Origin: Thalassotalea hakodatensis
Lineage (GTDB): Bacteria > Pseudomonadota > Gammaproteobacteria > Enterobacterales > Alteromonadaceae
Length of the DNA stretch: 64,000 bases
Reading direction: 5' to 3'
Assembly: GCF_030295995.1 (NCBI RefSeq)
Contig: NZ_AP027365.1
Span: forward strand, 1,736,001-1,800,000
Shown here: positions 1-8,542 of the stretch, in pieces
How positions within the stretch are numbered: the first letter of the stretch is position 1
How the letters are laid out: the number at the start of each line of letters is the position of its first letter
Position numbers and translations under genes: made by a program
Notes under the pieces: model-generated
What the model saw: the letters and a program-made list of their open reading frames with translations, nothing else
Database searches by the model: none
Told to the model about the DNA's origin: nothing

Positions 1-1
1 T

Positions 2-706
2 ATCTCTTCAGGTGAACAAAAATGGGGTAGGTTATGTGGTTTAACTATGTTGCTACCACATGGTTATGAAGGACAAGGCCCAGAGCATTCATCGGCACGT
101 TTAGAACGTTTTTTACAGTTGTGTGCTGATCATAATATGCAGGTGTGTGTACCTTCAACACCGGCTCAAGTATTTAATATGCTTCGTCGCCAAGTTGTGC
201 GACCAATGCGTCGTCCATTAATTGTTATGTCACCAAAATCACTATTACGTCATTCATTAGCTGTATCATCGTTAGATGATCTAGCAACGGGCGTATTCCA
301 GAATGTTATTGGTGAAATAGACGAAGATATTATTGCTAAAGATGTTGATCGTGTTGTGTTTTGTAGTGGTAAAGTGTACTACGAATTATTAGAGCAGCGT
401 CGTAAGAACGAACAAACGAATGTTGCTATTATTCGTATTGAACAATTATATCCGTTCCCAGAAAAAGAGTTAGCAGTTGAATTAGAACAGTATCAACATG
501 TTAAACAGTTTGTTTGGTGTCAGGAAGAACCTCAAAACCAAGGTGCTTGGTATTGTTCGCAGCACCACTTTAGACAAGCAATACCTGATGGAACATATTT
601 GACATATGCTGGCCGTAAGGCTTCTGCTGCACCGGCTGTTGGTTATATGTCTGTCCATGTTAAAGAACAACAAGCGCTCGTTAATGACGCGCTAAACGCT
701 AAGTAG
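2..706 (+). CDS. sucA: 2-oxoglutarate dehydrogenase E1, C-terminal part (truncated by window edge)
   Basis: C-terminal 234 residues of the thiamine-diphosphate-dependent E1 subunit, which decarboxylates 2-oxoglutarate and passes the succinyl group to the lipoyl domains of SucB. The frame is open from base 2, so the gene begins outside the window. The segments around GEQKWGR, HGYEGQGPEHSSAR and CVPSTPAQV match the end of gammaproteobacterial SucA as I know it, as does the closing stretch with WCQEEPQNQGAW. It stops at 704-706, 38 bases before sucB, which fits a sucAB operon. Identification is secure; only the upstream part is missing. Confidence 0.97.
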   Translation: MSSGEQKWGRLCGLTMLLPHGYEGQGPEHSSARLERFLQLCADHNMQVCVPSTPAQVFNMLRRQVVRPMRRPLIVMSPKSLLRHSLAVSSLDDLATGVFQNVIGEIDEDIIAKDVDRVVFCSGKVYYELLEQRRKNEQTNVAIIRIEQLYPFPEKELAVELEQYQHVKQFVWCQEEPQNQGAWYCSQHHFRQAIPDGTYLTYAGRKASAAPAVGYMSVHVKEQQALVNDALNAK

Positions 707-744
707 ACCATTGTTGTGGTTAAGAGATTGTAAGGAATAAATGA

Positions 745-2265
745 ATGACAACCGAAATTAAGGTTCCAGTATTACCAGAATCAGTTGCTGATGCGACAGT
801 AGCTACTTGGCACGTTCAGGAAGGCGATAGTGTTTCTCGTGACCAAGTATTAGTTGAAATAGAAACTGATAAAGTAGTGTTAGAAGTGCCTGCTACATCC
901 GACGGTGTAGTCAGTGAAATTCGTGAAGGCGAAGGTGCAACTGTTCTTGGCGAACAAGTGATTGCAATTATTGAGGCTGGCGATGCAAAAGCAGCTGATG
1001 ATAAGCCTGCTAAAGAAGAGTCTTCAGAAGATAAACAAAGTGAAGCACAAGATAGCACTGATGCAAAAGAAACCTCTTCTGATGGTGAAGCACAAGATAT
1101 TCTTGTACCGGTGTTACCAGAATCAGTTGCGGATGCAACGATTGCGACTTGGCATGTTTCAGAAGGTGATTCTGTATCACGTGACCAAGTATTAGTAGAT
1201 ATCGAAACAGACAAAGTGGTACTTGAAGTACCTGCAACATCTGATGGTGTGATGGGTAAAATAATTCACGCAGAAGGTGATACGGTATTAGGTCAACAAA
1301 AAATTGCTGAAGTGATTGCTGGCGGTTCTTCTGCTAAAGCTTCTGAAAGTGCTAAAGAAGAATCATCAGAATCAAGTGATGAAGTTGCAAGCCCATCTGT
1401 ACGTCGTTTATTGACTGAAAAAGGCTTATCTGCAAGTGATGTAAAAGGATCGGGTAAAGGCGGAAGAATTACCAAAGAAGATGTAGAAGCTGCAGTTAAC
1501 AAATCTGCGCCAGTTGCTAAATCATCTCCAGCTGCTGTTACACCTCAAACTAGTGCATTAGGTGAGCGTACTCAGAAACGTGTACCAATGACACGTTTAC
1601 GTAAAACAATTGCGAATCGTTTACTTGAAGCGAAAAACTCAACAGCAATGTTGACGACGTTTAACGAAGTGAACATGAAACCAATTATGGATCTTCGTAA
1701 GCAATACAAAGATGTGTTTGAAAAAACACATGATACACGTTTAGGTTTTATGTCTTTTTACGTGAAAGCAGTAACTGAAGCGCTAAAACGTTTTCCAGCA
1801 GTCAATGCATCACTTGATGGTGATGATATTGTTTATCATAACTTCTTTGATATTTCTATTGCTGTATCTACGCCTCGCGGTTTAGTTACACCCGTTTTAC
1901 GTGACGCTGATCAATTAAGCATGGCTGGTATTGAAAAGGGAATAAAAACTCTTGCAATTAAAGGCCGCGACGGTAAGTTAAGCATGGATGACATGCAAGG
2001 TGGTAACTTTACTATCACTAACGGTGGAGTGTTTGGTTCATTACTATCAACACCTATCATCAACTTACCGCAAACAGCTATTTTAGGCATGCATAAAATA
2101 CAAGATCGCCCAATGGCGGTAGATGGTAAAGTTGAAATTTTACCAATGATGTATTTAGCACTTTCTTATGACCATCGTTTAATCGATGGTAAAGAGTCTG
2201 TTGGCTTCTTAGTAACGATTAAAGAGTTGTTAGAAGACCCTACACGTTTACTATTAGACGTTTAA
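745..2265 (+). CDS. sucB: Dihydrolipoyllysine succinyltransferase (E2 of 2-oxoglutarate dehydrogenase), two lipoyl domains
   Basis: E2 core of the 2-oxoglutarate dehydrogenase complex, transferring succinyl from lipoate to CoA. The 506 residues contain two tandem lipoyl domains, each with the [15 protein letters not shown] motif (lipoyl lysines about K43 and K157). Acidic Ser/Ala/Glu-rich linkers follow, then an E3-binding domain near 213-250 ([11 protein letters not shown]) and the acyltransferase domain with SYDHRLIDG (H477, D481). E. coli SucB has one lipoyl domain and about 405 residues, so this is the longer form. An AAGGA site at 732-736 supports the ATG at 745 over an out-of-frame ATG at 741. 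It ends before a strong terminator. Confidence 0.96.
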   Translation: MTTEIKVPVLPESVADATVATWHVQEGDSVSRDQVLVEIETDKVVLEVPATSDGVVSEIREGEGATVLGEQVIAIIEAGDAKAADDKPAKEESSEDKQSEAQDSTDAKETSSDGEAQDILVPVLPESVADATIATWHVSEGDSVSRDQVLVDIETDKVVLEVPATSDGVMGKIIHAEGDTVLGQQKIAEVIAGGSSAKASESAKEESSESSDEVASPSVRRLLTEKGLSASDVKGSGKGGRITKEDVEAAVNKSAPVAKSSPAAVTPQTSALGERTQKRVPMTRLRKTIANRLLEAKNSTAMLTTFNEVNMKPIMDLRKQYKDVFEKTHDTRLGFMSFYVKAVTEALKRFPAVNASLDGDDIVYHNFFDISIAVSTPRGLVTPVLRDADQLSMAGIEKGIKTLAIKGRDGKLSMDDMQGGNFTITNGGVFGSLLSTPIINLPQTAILGMHKIQDRPMAVDGKVEILPMMYLALSYDHRLIDGKESVGFLVTIKELLEDPTRLLLDV

Positions 2266-2290
2266 AATAACCTATGGTTATGCCTATAGT

Positions 2291-2321
2291 AAAAACCGCT
2301 CTGTAGTGAGCGGTTTTTTTG
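2291..2321 (+). terminator. Rho-independent terminator after sucAB
   Basis: A hairpin AAAACCGCT / AGCGGTTTT with an 8-base loop is followed by a T run. It lies 26 bases past the sucB stop and separates sucAB from sucCD. Confidence 0.9.
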
Positions 2322-2467
2322 TATTGATTGCATTGTTTTGTTATAAATGTACGAAAAATGCAGGCTCACGAAAAGCATTAACAATTCTGAAACGTATTTT
2401 TGGCAAAATGATTGAGCAATAAACAAAAAAACTCATAATCTAGACTATAGTATAGCTTCTAAGGGGT

Positions 2468-2495
2468 TTGCTCTTTAGAGCTTTTGTACTATAAT
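2468..2495 (+). promoter_or_regulatory. Candidate sigma-70 promoter for sucCD
   Basis: TTGCTC, a 16-base gap, then a perfect TATAAT at 2490-2495, 72 bases before sucC. The 302-base gap between sucB and sucC otherwise holds only the sucB terminator and AT-rich sequence. Because a terminator precedes it, sucCD probably needs its own start site. The -35 match is weak, so this is tentative. Confidence 0.4.
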
Positions 2496-2567
2496 CGGTC
2501 GACTTTTCGATGGTAATGATAGATAGAAATCGTTACCTCTTCATTTACAGATAAGTGGAAAAACACC

Positions 2568-3734
2568 ATGAATTTGCATGAGTATCAAGCGAAACAATTA
2601 TTCGCTGAATATGGTTTACCAGTTTCTGAAGGTTTCGCGTGCGATACCCCTCAAGAAGCTGCTGAAGCTGCTGACAAAATTGGCGGCAATATGTGGGTAG
2701 TTAAGGCACAAGTTCACGCTGGTGGCCGCGGTAAAGCTGGCGGTGTTAAGCTAGTTAAAACTAAAGACGAAATCAAAGAATTCGCACAACATTGGTTAGG
2801 TAAGAACCTCGTTACTTATCAAACAGATGCAAACGGTCAGCCAGTTGCTAAAATTTTAGTAGAAAGCTGTACTGATATTGCTAATGAACTATATTTAGGT
2901 GCGGTGGTTGACCGTGGTACTCGTCGTGTTGTGTTCATGGCATCAACTGAAGGCGGTGTAGACATCGAAACAGTTGCTGAAGAAACGCCACACTTAATTC
3001 ACAAGGCGGCGATTGATCCATTAGTAGGTCCTCAAGGTTACCAAGCGCGTGAATTAGGTTTCAAATTAGGTTTAAACCCTACTCAAATGAAGCAATTCGT
3101 TAAGATCTTCATGGGTCTTGGCAACATGTTCATTGATCATGATTTCGCTTTACTTGAAATTAACCCATTAGTTATTACAGATGAAGGTAATCTTCATTGT
3201 CTTGACGGTAAAATTGGTGTTGATTCAAACGCATTATATCGCCAACCAAAAATTCGTGGTTACCATGATCCATCTCAAGAAGATGAGCGTGAAGCACATG
3301 CCGCACAATGGGAATTAAACTACGTAGCATTAGACGGTAACGTAGGTTGTATGGTTAACGGTGCAGGCCTAGCAATGGGTACAATGGATATCGTTAATTT
3401 ACACGGCGGTAAGCCGGCTAACTTCTTAGATGTTGGTGGCGGTGCTACTAAAGAGCGTGTATCAGAAGCATTCAAAATTATCCTTTCTGATGACAACGTA
3501 AAAGCAGTATTAGTAAACATTTTTGGTGGTATCGTTCGTTGTGACATGATCGCTGAAGGTATTATCGGTGCTGTTAAAGAAGTAGGTGTTGAAGTACCAG
3601 TAGTTGTTCGTTTAGAAGGTACTAACGCTGAAGCAGGTCGTGAAGTATTAGCTAACTCAGGTTTAGCGATCATCGCTGCTGAATCTTTAACTGACGCTGC
3701 AACGAAAGTTGTTGCTGCTGCGGAGGGCAAATAA
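2568..3734 (+). CDS. sucC: Succinyl-CoA synthetase beta subunit (ADP/GDP-forming)
   Basis: Beta subunit of succinyl-CoA ligase, which makes ATP or GTP while converting succinyl-CoA to succinate. The 388 residues equal the usual length. It starts [19 protein letters not shown] and has the N-terminal ATP-grasp fold ([17 protein letters not shown] near 47-63), LLEINPLV near 200, and a C-terminal CoA-ligase domain with FLDVGGGA and [10 protein letters not shown]. The stop TAA shares its last base with the sucD start (TAATG), so the two subunits are translationally coupled. A separate terminator and candidate promoter upstream suggest expression independent of sucAB. Confidence 0.98.
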   Translation: MNLHEYQAKQLFAEYGLPVSEGFACDTPQEAAEAADKIGGNMWVVKAQVHAGGRGKAGGVKLVKTKDEIKEFAQHWLGKNLVTYQTDANGQPVAKILVESCTDIANELYLGAVVDRGTRRVVFMASTEGGVDIETVAEETPHLIHKAAIDPLVGPQGYQARELGFKLGLNPTQMKQFVKIFMGLGNMFIDHDFALLEINPLVITDEGNLHCLDGKIGVDSNALYRQPKIRGYHDPSQEDEREAHAAQWELNYVALDGNVGCMVNGAGLAMGTMDIVNLHGGKPANFLDVGGGATKERVSEAFKIILSDDNVKAVLVNIFGGIVRCDMIAEGIIGAVKEVGVEVPVVVRLEGTNAEAGREVLANSGLAIIAAESLTDAATKVVAAAEGK

Positions 3735-4606
3735 TGTCTGTATTAATTAACAAAGATACTAAAGTTATCTGTCAAGGTTTCACTGGTGGTCAAGGTACTT
3801 TCCACTCAGAGCAAGCGATCGAGTACGGAACGCAAATGGTTGGTGGTGTATCACCAGGTAAAGGCGGTCAAACTCACTTAGGTCTTCCTGTGTTCAACAC
3901 AGTACGTGAAGCAGTAGAAGCAACTGGCGCAACAGCAACAGTAATTTACGTTCCTGCGCCATTTTGTAAAGACGCTATCTTAGAAGCGATCGATGCTGGT
4001 ATCGAATTAATCGTTACAATCACTGAAGGTATTCCTACGTTAGACATGCTTGACGTTAAAGTGAAGCTTGAAGAAACTGGCGTTCGTATGATTGGTCCTA
4101 ACTGTCCAGGTGTTATCACACCGGGCGAAACTAAGATCGGTATCATGCCAGGTCACATCCACAAGCCAGGTAAAGTAGGTATTGTATCTCGTTCAGGTAC
4201 ATTAACGTACGAAGCAGTTAAACAAACAACTGATGCTGGTTTTGGTCAATCAACATGTGTTGGTATTGGTGGTGACCCAATCCCAGGTACTAACTTTATT
4301 GACGTATTGGAAATGTTCCAAAACGACGACCAAACTGAAGCAATCGTAATGATTGGTGAAATTGGTGGTACGGCAGAAGAAGAAGCAGCAGAGTACATTA
4401 AAGAAAATGTAACTAAGCCTGTTGTTTCTTACATCGCAGGTGTTACTGCTCCTCCAGGTAAGCGTATGGGCCATGCTGGCGCAATTATCGCTGGTGGTAA
4501 AGGTACAGCTGATGAGAAATTCGCTGCATTAGAAGCGGCTGGTGTTAAAACGGTTCGTTCTTTAGCGGAAATCGGTTCAGCACTTAAAGAGAAAGCGGGT
4601 TGGTAA
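3734..4606 (+). CDS. sucD: Succinyl-CoA synthetase alpha subunit
   Basis: Alpha subunit of succinyl-CoA ligase, 290 residues (E. coli 289). The N-terminal CoA-binding Rossmann domain carries [15 protein letters not shown]. The phosphohistidine loop is [11 protein letters not shown] with the histidine at about residue 247, and [10 protein letters not shown] sits near 124. Its ATG overlaps the sucC stop by one base. The gene is followed within 35 bases by a GAAA-loop terminator. Nothing unusual. Confidence 0.98.
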   Translation: MSVLINKDTKVICQGFTGGQGTFHSEQAIEYGTQMVGGVSPGKGGQTHLGLPVFNTVREAVEATGATATVIYVPAPFCKDAILEAIDAGIELIVTITEGIPTLDMLDVKVKLEETGVRMIGPNCPGVITPGETKIGIMPGHIHKPGKVGIVSRSGTLTYEAVKQTTDAGFGQSTCVGIGGDPIPGTNFIDVLEMFQNDDQTEAIVMIGEIGGTAEEEAAEYIKENVTKPVVSYIAGVTAPPGKRMGHAGAIIAGGKGTADEKFAALEAAGVKTVRSLAEIGSALKEKAGW

Positions 4607-4638
4607 GCTAAGACTTAACAATCTGTTATTCTTTATAG

Positions 4639-4663
4639 AAGGTCGCGAAAGCGGCCTTTTTAA
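4639..4663 (+). terminator. Terminator after sucCD
   Basis: AAGGTCGC and GCGGCCTT pair (one G-T) around a GAAA tetraloop, followed by a T run at 4657-4661. It lies between sucD and the convergent gene ending at 4664. Confidence 0.88.
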
Positions 4664-5536
4664 TTATCTTAAAGAACTTCGCAGTTTCAGTTTAATTGGG
4701 TTATTAACTGACAGATCTTTTTTCTCTTGCTCATATTGCATCTGAGCTAACATAATCAATTCATCTAATAATTCATATTCTTGATCAAATGAGAGTATGA
4801 CTTCCAAAATCTGACAAGTATTAGTTATATCTTGATATATATCACTAAAGTAGACTTCATTAATCTTTAGCTTTCTTTTCAAACTATGAAGTGGATAATT
4901 TATGTCCTTAAAGCCTAGATATTTTCTTATATCAACAATAGGATAATGTGATGTTAGTAACAATTTTATTAAGTTGCTGTTATCTGAAACGTCATCTATT
5001 TTTATTGAATCAATGTATTTCTCCAGTTTTTTTAGATTTTGATGAGTTAATAGTAATCTATTGTTTAAATATTTAGTTGTGTCCTCATCAATTTCAAAAA
5101 TTCCGTCTCTTGAGCCTGGGAATAGCTGCTTGTGTAATTTACTTACGCTTAAAAAAGTTTCATTACACTTATTATTAGTTAGTAAGTTATTAAATTCTTC
5201 TAGATGCTTATAATAATTTGCAAATTTGTTCTGACTTTCGATACTTTTTATTTGTGCTATTGATATCTCAGATCTGTGTTGAGCAGCATAAATTGCACCA
5301 ATGGGAATTAGAAGAGATAGTATTCCAATAGGGAGCTTATAACTATCAATAAAAGTTTCGTAGCATTTTGCAGATATACATCCAACATAGTTTTCATTAA
5401 TAGTCACACCATAAGTAAGCACTATTGCAATAATTAAAATTATAGAAAATGTAAACCAAACTACTCCTAACTGAAAAAAGCTTTTGTTGGCTGAAAAGAA
5501 ACGATAATTTTTAAAACCTACCCAAAGTTTGTTCAC
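4664..5536 (-). CDS. Uncharacterised two-helix membrane protein with cytoplasmic helical domain
   Basis: 290 residues, family not recognised with confidence. Two hydrophobic segments are visible: about 22-44 (VVWFTFSIILIIAIVL) and about 67-86 (LPIGILSLLIPIGAIYAA). A cluster AAQHRSEISIAQ and then QNKFANYYKHLEEF follow, with a Lys/Leu-rich, probably helical domain of about 200 residues. The short loop between the helices holds two cysteines (GCISAKC). The topology suggests a membrane anchor with a cytosolic domain. The gene is visibly more AT-rich than sucCD and borders a repeat-rich island, so it may be accessory or acquired. A role as a membrane effector in phage defence is possible, but nothing here proves it. 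Confidence 0.75.
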   Translation of the reverse strand: MNKLWVGFKNYRFFSANKSFFQLGVVWFTFSIILIIAIVLTYGVTINENYVGCISAKCYETFIDSYKLPIGILSLLIPIGAIYAAQHRSEISIAQIKSIESQNKFANYYKHLEEFNNLLTNNKCNETFLSVSKLHKQLFPGSRDGIFEIDEDTTKYLNNRLLLTHQNLKKLEKYIDSIKIDDVSDNSNLIKLLLTSHYPIVDIRKYLGFKDINYPLHSLKRKLKINEVYFSDIYQDITNTCQILEVILSFDQEYELLDELIMLAQMQYEQEKKDLSVNNPIKLKLRSSLR

Positions 5537-5673
5537 TTAGCTTTTCCTTTTATTAATAGTAACCATAAGAAATATAACAGGAAAATTTTACGAAAGCATT
5601 TATAAAAGTAACAAACACCTTAAAGACAGATTATCTTCATAAATACTTTAGAATTTGGTTTTCTTTTCTAGTC

Positions 5674-6184
5674 ATATTGTCGCGGTGGCGACTGCACCCA
5701 AAGGGAGACTACCTCCGACCTCCCTTTGGAAACCCTCGGAGCTGCTGAAAAATGTATTCTTCATTCTCATCAATAGTCGAGCTAACGTTCAGATAGCACA
5801 TCCATGTGCTACTTCACTTTGCTGGCGTCCTGCCAGCAATAGCTGATATTGATTTTTTCATTCAGCATTTTTCAAAGCAGAATAATGCTTCGCTCTAGTT
5901 TGATGATTAATTTCGCTGTATCCCCAAATGGGATACGAATAAGAAACGAGCGTTGAATTCAACACCATTTCCCATCGAAGCGATTCAAATAGTATTTAGA
6001 TGAACGATTTAATCATTATCAGCATGGATGCTGATAACTGACGTGATACATGGATGTATCATCGTCAGGAATGGTCAATCGGCTAAATGCTATTTGATGT
6101 TTTCGCTGAGTTGGGCACCGAGGGAGTTGTTAGAGGGAAACGGTGTTATTTCCCTCTAACGTGCTGGGGCCACCGCCGCAATAT
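5674..6184. repeat. E element copy 1: about 511 bp multi-hairpin element with complementary ends
   Basis: The ends are near-complementary: ATATTGTCGCGGTGGC at 5674-5689 and GCCACCGCCGCAATAT at 6169-6184 (14 of 16 pair). Inside are a 10 bp stem at 5698-5707/5720-5729, a long-range stem CCCTCGG 5733-5739 / CCGAGGG 6118-6124, and a stem 5742-5754/5866-5880. That stem encloses hairpins at 5794-5811 (TAGCACAT arm) and 5821-5837. There is a hairpin at 5918-5936 and a 14 bp stem 5986-5999/6083-6096 enclosing hairpins at 6016-6037 and 6038-6068. A 12 bp hairpin lies at 6129-6160. No convincing ORF is present. It could be a structured RNA or a MITE-like element; transcription is unknown. Homology to the other copies starts upstream, at about 5640. 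Confidence 0.8.
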
Positions 6185-6278
6185 AGCTTGAATAGAGCAC
6201 CAATTATTGAAAGTATTTTTCTGTAAAGCTTCCTCTTTCTGTAAAAATACTTGTTAGTTTGGCTATTTAATTCTGATT

Positions 6279-6806
6279 ATATTGTGCGGCGGCGACTACG
6301 TCCAAAGGGAGGCTGCCTCCAGCCTCCCTTTGGAAACCCTAGGGCTGTGAACAAACGTGATTCTGAAATGAAGAAAAGTGTGTTTCGACGTAACAGCGCT
6401 GATGGCACATCCATGTGCCGACAGCGCATTGACTGGCATCCATGCCAGTAATACGTGAATATTTTTATTTATTTCAGCGTTTGTTCAAGCAGAGTTTTAT
6501 GCTCCGTTCTAGTCTGGTGATGATTTTGTTGTTTTAGGTTTTGTGATTATGAAAGCTAGCTATAGAAGTGAGTAGGGCGGATTTAACCAATTCCCATGTC
6601 AGCGGTTTGCTAAATGACTAGCAATGGTAGACCTCGACCCGAGACATGGATTTCGAGGGCTGCCGCGCGGAGGGACGAGCATTCGGCAGGTATCGAGATT
6701 TACGCTAGTTGTTTAACAAAGTATTCCGCTGTTTGGGCTCCGAGGGGGTTGCAAGGGGGAAACTGGTGTTATTTTCCCTTGCGTGCTGTCGGCACACCGA
6801 CAAATT
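6279..6806. repeat. E element copy 2
   Basis: Same architecture as copy 1, with diverged sequence. It starts ATATTGTGCGGCGGCGAC, then a perfect 15 bp stem (6301-6315 / 6320-6334) with a CCTC loop. GAACAAACG 6349-6357 pairs with CGTTTGTTC 6478-6486, and CTGAAAT 6363-6369 with ATTTCAG 6471-6477. Inside are an extended hairpin 6396-6427 (GCGCTG, GGCACAT arms) and ACTGGCAT 6432-6439 / ATGCCAGT 6442-6449. GCAAGGG 6751-6757 pairs with CCCTTGC 6776-6782, and TGTCGG with CCGACA at 6787-6802. Many stems differ in sequence from copy 1 yet still pair. The right end is less well matched than in copy 1. Confidence 0.75.
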
Positions 6807-6910
6807 AATGTTAATTAAAACACTTTTATTAAAAGAATTTCACCAGTTAACTTTAAAAGGGCATATAGTTTCAGGTTAAATACTTTATGGATTGGTTTTC
6901 TTTTCTGGTC

Positions 6911-7110
6911 ATATTGTCGCAGTGGCGACGGCACTCAAAGTGGGTTCACGCAAACCCTTTTTGAAAAATCTTGCGCTGCTTGCAATGCTTTTCTAAAATC
7001 ATAATCCTATGCTACTTAGCTTTGCTGGTGTTCTGCTAGCAATAGCTGATATTGATTATTCATTCAGCATTTTTCAAAGCAGATAAGTGCTTCGTTCTCA
7101 TTTCGTGTTT
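6911..7110. repeat. E element copy 3, left part
   Basis: Starts ATATTGTCGCAGTGGC and follows copy 1 through the first hairpin (degenerate: CAAAGTGGGTT/AAACCC), the GCTGCTT...AAAGCAG stem and the tail TTCAAAGCAGATAAGTGCTT. Homology also covers about 35 bases upstream (TTGGTTTTCTTTTCT). Similarity to copy 1 is lost near 7110. The matching right end appears at 8478-8542, so the peptide locus lies inside this copy. Between 7111 and 7472 I see only AT-rich sequence with no gene. Confidence 0.7.
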
Positions 7111-7472
7111 ACTTTTGTGTAATTGCTTTTATTTGTTATAGAAACGAGCAGTTAAGCTAAGCTATGGATGACAATTATTTCAACTTATTTTGTAAACCTC
7201 CTTCATATGAATAACCAAATGCTCTAAGTTTTATACCCACTTTTTGCTTTTAATAGTAGTAAGCTCAAAGGAGCTACCACACAATATATTTACTACATTT
7301 ATACAATCTTTTAAAGTTGATAAAAATCAAATAGTTATAGAGGCTTTTCTAAAACTCCTCTTTTATTAAAAGTTCATATATTAAATGTCTGCTAAATTTT
7401 CGATGAAGTATAACCCTGTTAAATGGATAACTATATTTCAATATATGAAAATTAATCGAAAAAGGATAAGTT

Positions 7473-7682
7473 ATGAAAGAGTTAACAAATAAGGAAGTTA
7501 AGCACGTAAACGGTGGTGTGAGTAAAATTGAAGTTATTAACTACCTAGGTGATGCATTAACTATTGGTGGTGGTATATTGGCGGGTGCTGCTTATACTGC
7601 TTCAGGTTTAGGTGTTGTAACCGTAGCTGTCGTGGGTTCTTATTACGCGGGGCAAGCTATTGGAGACTGGTTGTTTAATTGA
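7473..7682 (+). CDS. Double-glycine leader peptide, class II bacteriocin/microcin-like precursor
   Basis: A 69-residue precursor. The N-terminal MKELTNKEVKHVNGG fits the double-glycine leader rule: L at -12, E at -8, V at -7, V at -4 and GG at -2/-1. C39-peptidase ABC exporters normally cleave after GG. The predicted mature part of 54 residues is rich in Gly/Ala with small-residue spacing (IGGGILAGAAY, SYYAGQAIGDW), typical of membrane-inserting class II peptides. A Shine-Dalgarno-like AAAAGGATAAG precedes the ATG. A small two-helix protein follows at 7700, a usual immunity position. No C39 exporter is present in the window. Function is inferred from the leader and context. Confidence 0.7.
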   Translation: MKELTNKEVKHVNGGVSKIEVINYLGDALTIGGGILAGAAYTASGLGVVTVAVVGSYYAGQAIGDWLFN

Positions 7683-7699
7683 TACTTTAGGAGAAGGAT

Positions 7700-7888
7700 A
7701 TGAAAAAAGTATTAGCACTAAGTGTTATTCTGACTTTTTATAGTTTAATCATTCTTTATAGTATTTATGCTATTCCAACTGTTTTTGATAAGAGTAACTT
7801 GAAAGGCTTACTTTTAGTACTATTAGCAGGTGTTGCCTTGATAATTTGGACTAAAATTTCTTATCATATTTTAACGTCTAAAAGTTAA
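7700..7888 (+). CDS. Small two-helix membrane protein, probable immunity protein for the upstream peptide
   Basis: 62 residues, start supported by AGGAGAAGG just upstream and only 17 bases after the peptide gene stop, so the pair is probably one operon. Two hydrophobic helices are visible, about 5-25 (LALSVILTFYSLIILYSIYA) and about 37-55 (LLLVLLAGVALIIWTKIS), with positively charged ends. Small membrane proteins of this kind directly after class II bacteriocin genes are commonly immunity proteins. No family was recognised, so the role rests on position and size. A decayed copy of this gene and of the end of the peptide gene lies at 10514-10746. Confidence 0.6.
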   Translation: MKKVLALSVILTFYSLIILYSIYAIPTVFDKSNLKGLLLVLLAGVALIIWTKISYHILTSKS

Positions 7889-7972
7889 GGCTCCTAAAAA
7901 GAGTTTTAGCTTATTCTCATTATAAAGTTGGTGTTTAATCGTCAGTAGTAATGTTTTCACTTGTTCAAATCG

Positions 7973-8020
7973 TTAATGGGGTCAGGTACAACTTAAACCT
8001 AAATTGAACCTGACCCCATT
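7973..8020. repeat. REP-type inverted repeat (GGGGTCAGGTAC family), compact copy
   Basis: AATGGGGTCAGGT and ACCTGACCCCATT form a 13 bp stem around 20 bases. The same end sequences bound 10483-10789. GGGGTCAGGTA-type palindromes are common near REP-associated transposases in gammaproteobacteria (recalled, not checked). It may also act as a transcription stop for the peptide pair. Confidence 0.7.
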
Positions 8021-8086
8021 TATTCTTTGACATCAATGGTTTGTTTGATCAAAATTGCTAGGCTAAACAGGTACCTAAAATAATGG

Positions 8087-8425
8087 ATGTACAAGAAGAT
8101 GAACAAAGCAATTGATCAACGTGAAGCAATGGAAGTGATGTGCAAACCAAGGTTATCCTTACCTCATGCGCTTTTGTTAACTGCAGTCGTGTTTTTGAGC
8201 GTACAAGCTCTTTGTTGGATATTTGTTGGTGAGTATAGTTTTCCTAATGCTCCATCCATGCTAGATACTACTACAGCATATAGCCGATGGTTAATGATCG
8301 ATTTGGCAATTCCTTATAAAGCTGCAAATGCTTTAGATTTTACTAATCCCGCTCCGCGAGGGATTATTGCATTTATATTAGCATTTTGTACCTTTAAGCT
8401 TGCTCGGGCGAAAGTGATAAAATAG
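8087..8425 (+). CDS. Small hypothetical membrane protein
   Basis: 112 residues from the ATG at 8087. The ATG at 8099 (MNKAIDQ) is an alternative, and neither has a strong ribosome site. Two hydrophobic stretches are visible, about 28-48 (LPHALLLTAVVFLSVQALCW) and about 90-105 (GIIAFILAFCTFKLA), with a polar segment of about 40 residues between. No family was recognised. It lies between a REP hairpin and the right end of E copy 3, so it appears to be cargo of the same split element as the peptide pair. Coding status is likely but not certain. Confidence 0.5.
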   Translation: MYKKMNKAIDQREAMEVMCKPRLSLPHALLLTAVVFLSVQALCWIFVGEYSFPNAPSMLDTTTAYSRWLMIDLAIPYKAANALDFTNPAPRGIIAFILAFCTFKLARAKVIK

Positions 8426-8477
8426 CTTATCTTTGAAATGAATAGTTCAAATATCAAGCGCTAATTAAGTTCAACAC

Positions 8478-8542
8478 TACCCGAGTTGTCAGTGGGAAAG
8501 GTTGTTATCCCTGCTGGCATGCTGCGGCCATCATCGCGATAT
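8478..8542. repeat. E element copy 3, right end
   Basis: CCCGAG, a stem from GTCAGTGGGA (8488-8497) to TCCCTGCTGGC (8508-8518), and the terminal GCGGCCATCATCGCGATAT reproduce the right end of copies 1 and 2. The loop GTTGTTAT corresponds to GGTGTTAT in the others. The rest of 8426-8742 is AT-rich with no gene seen. Confidence 0.65.

Noticed and set aside
816-1214. Open frames on the opposite strand of sucB, and similar shadows in sucC, trp genes and the transposases
   Set aside because: They lie wholly within well-supported genes and have low-complexity or improbable proteins.
5674-6806. E elements as a CRISPR array or retron
   Set aside because: Units are long and palindromic without short spacers, and no cas gene or reverse transcriptase lies nearby.
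5655-6808. Short open frames inside E copies 1 and 2 (5655-5846, 6251-6451, 6614-6808)
   Set aside because: They run through hairpin stems, lack ribosome sites, and their protein sequences are not conserved between copies although the stems are.
5674-8542. E elements as integron cassettes with attC sites
   Set aside because: No integrase is present, and the hairpin ends do not show the attC order of RYYYAAC and GTTRRRY at the outer positions.
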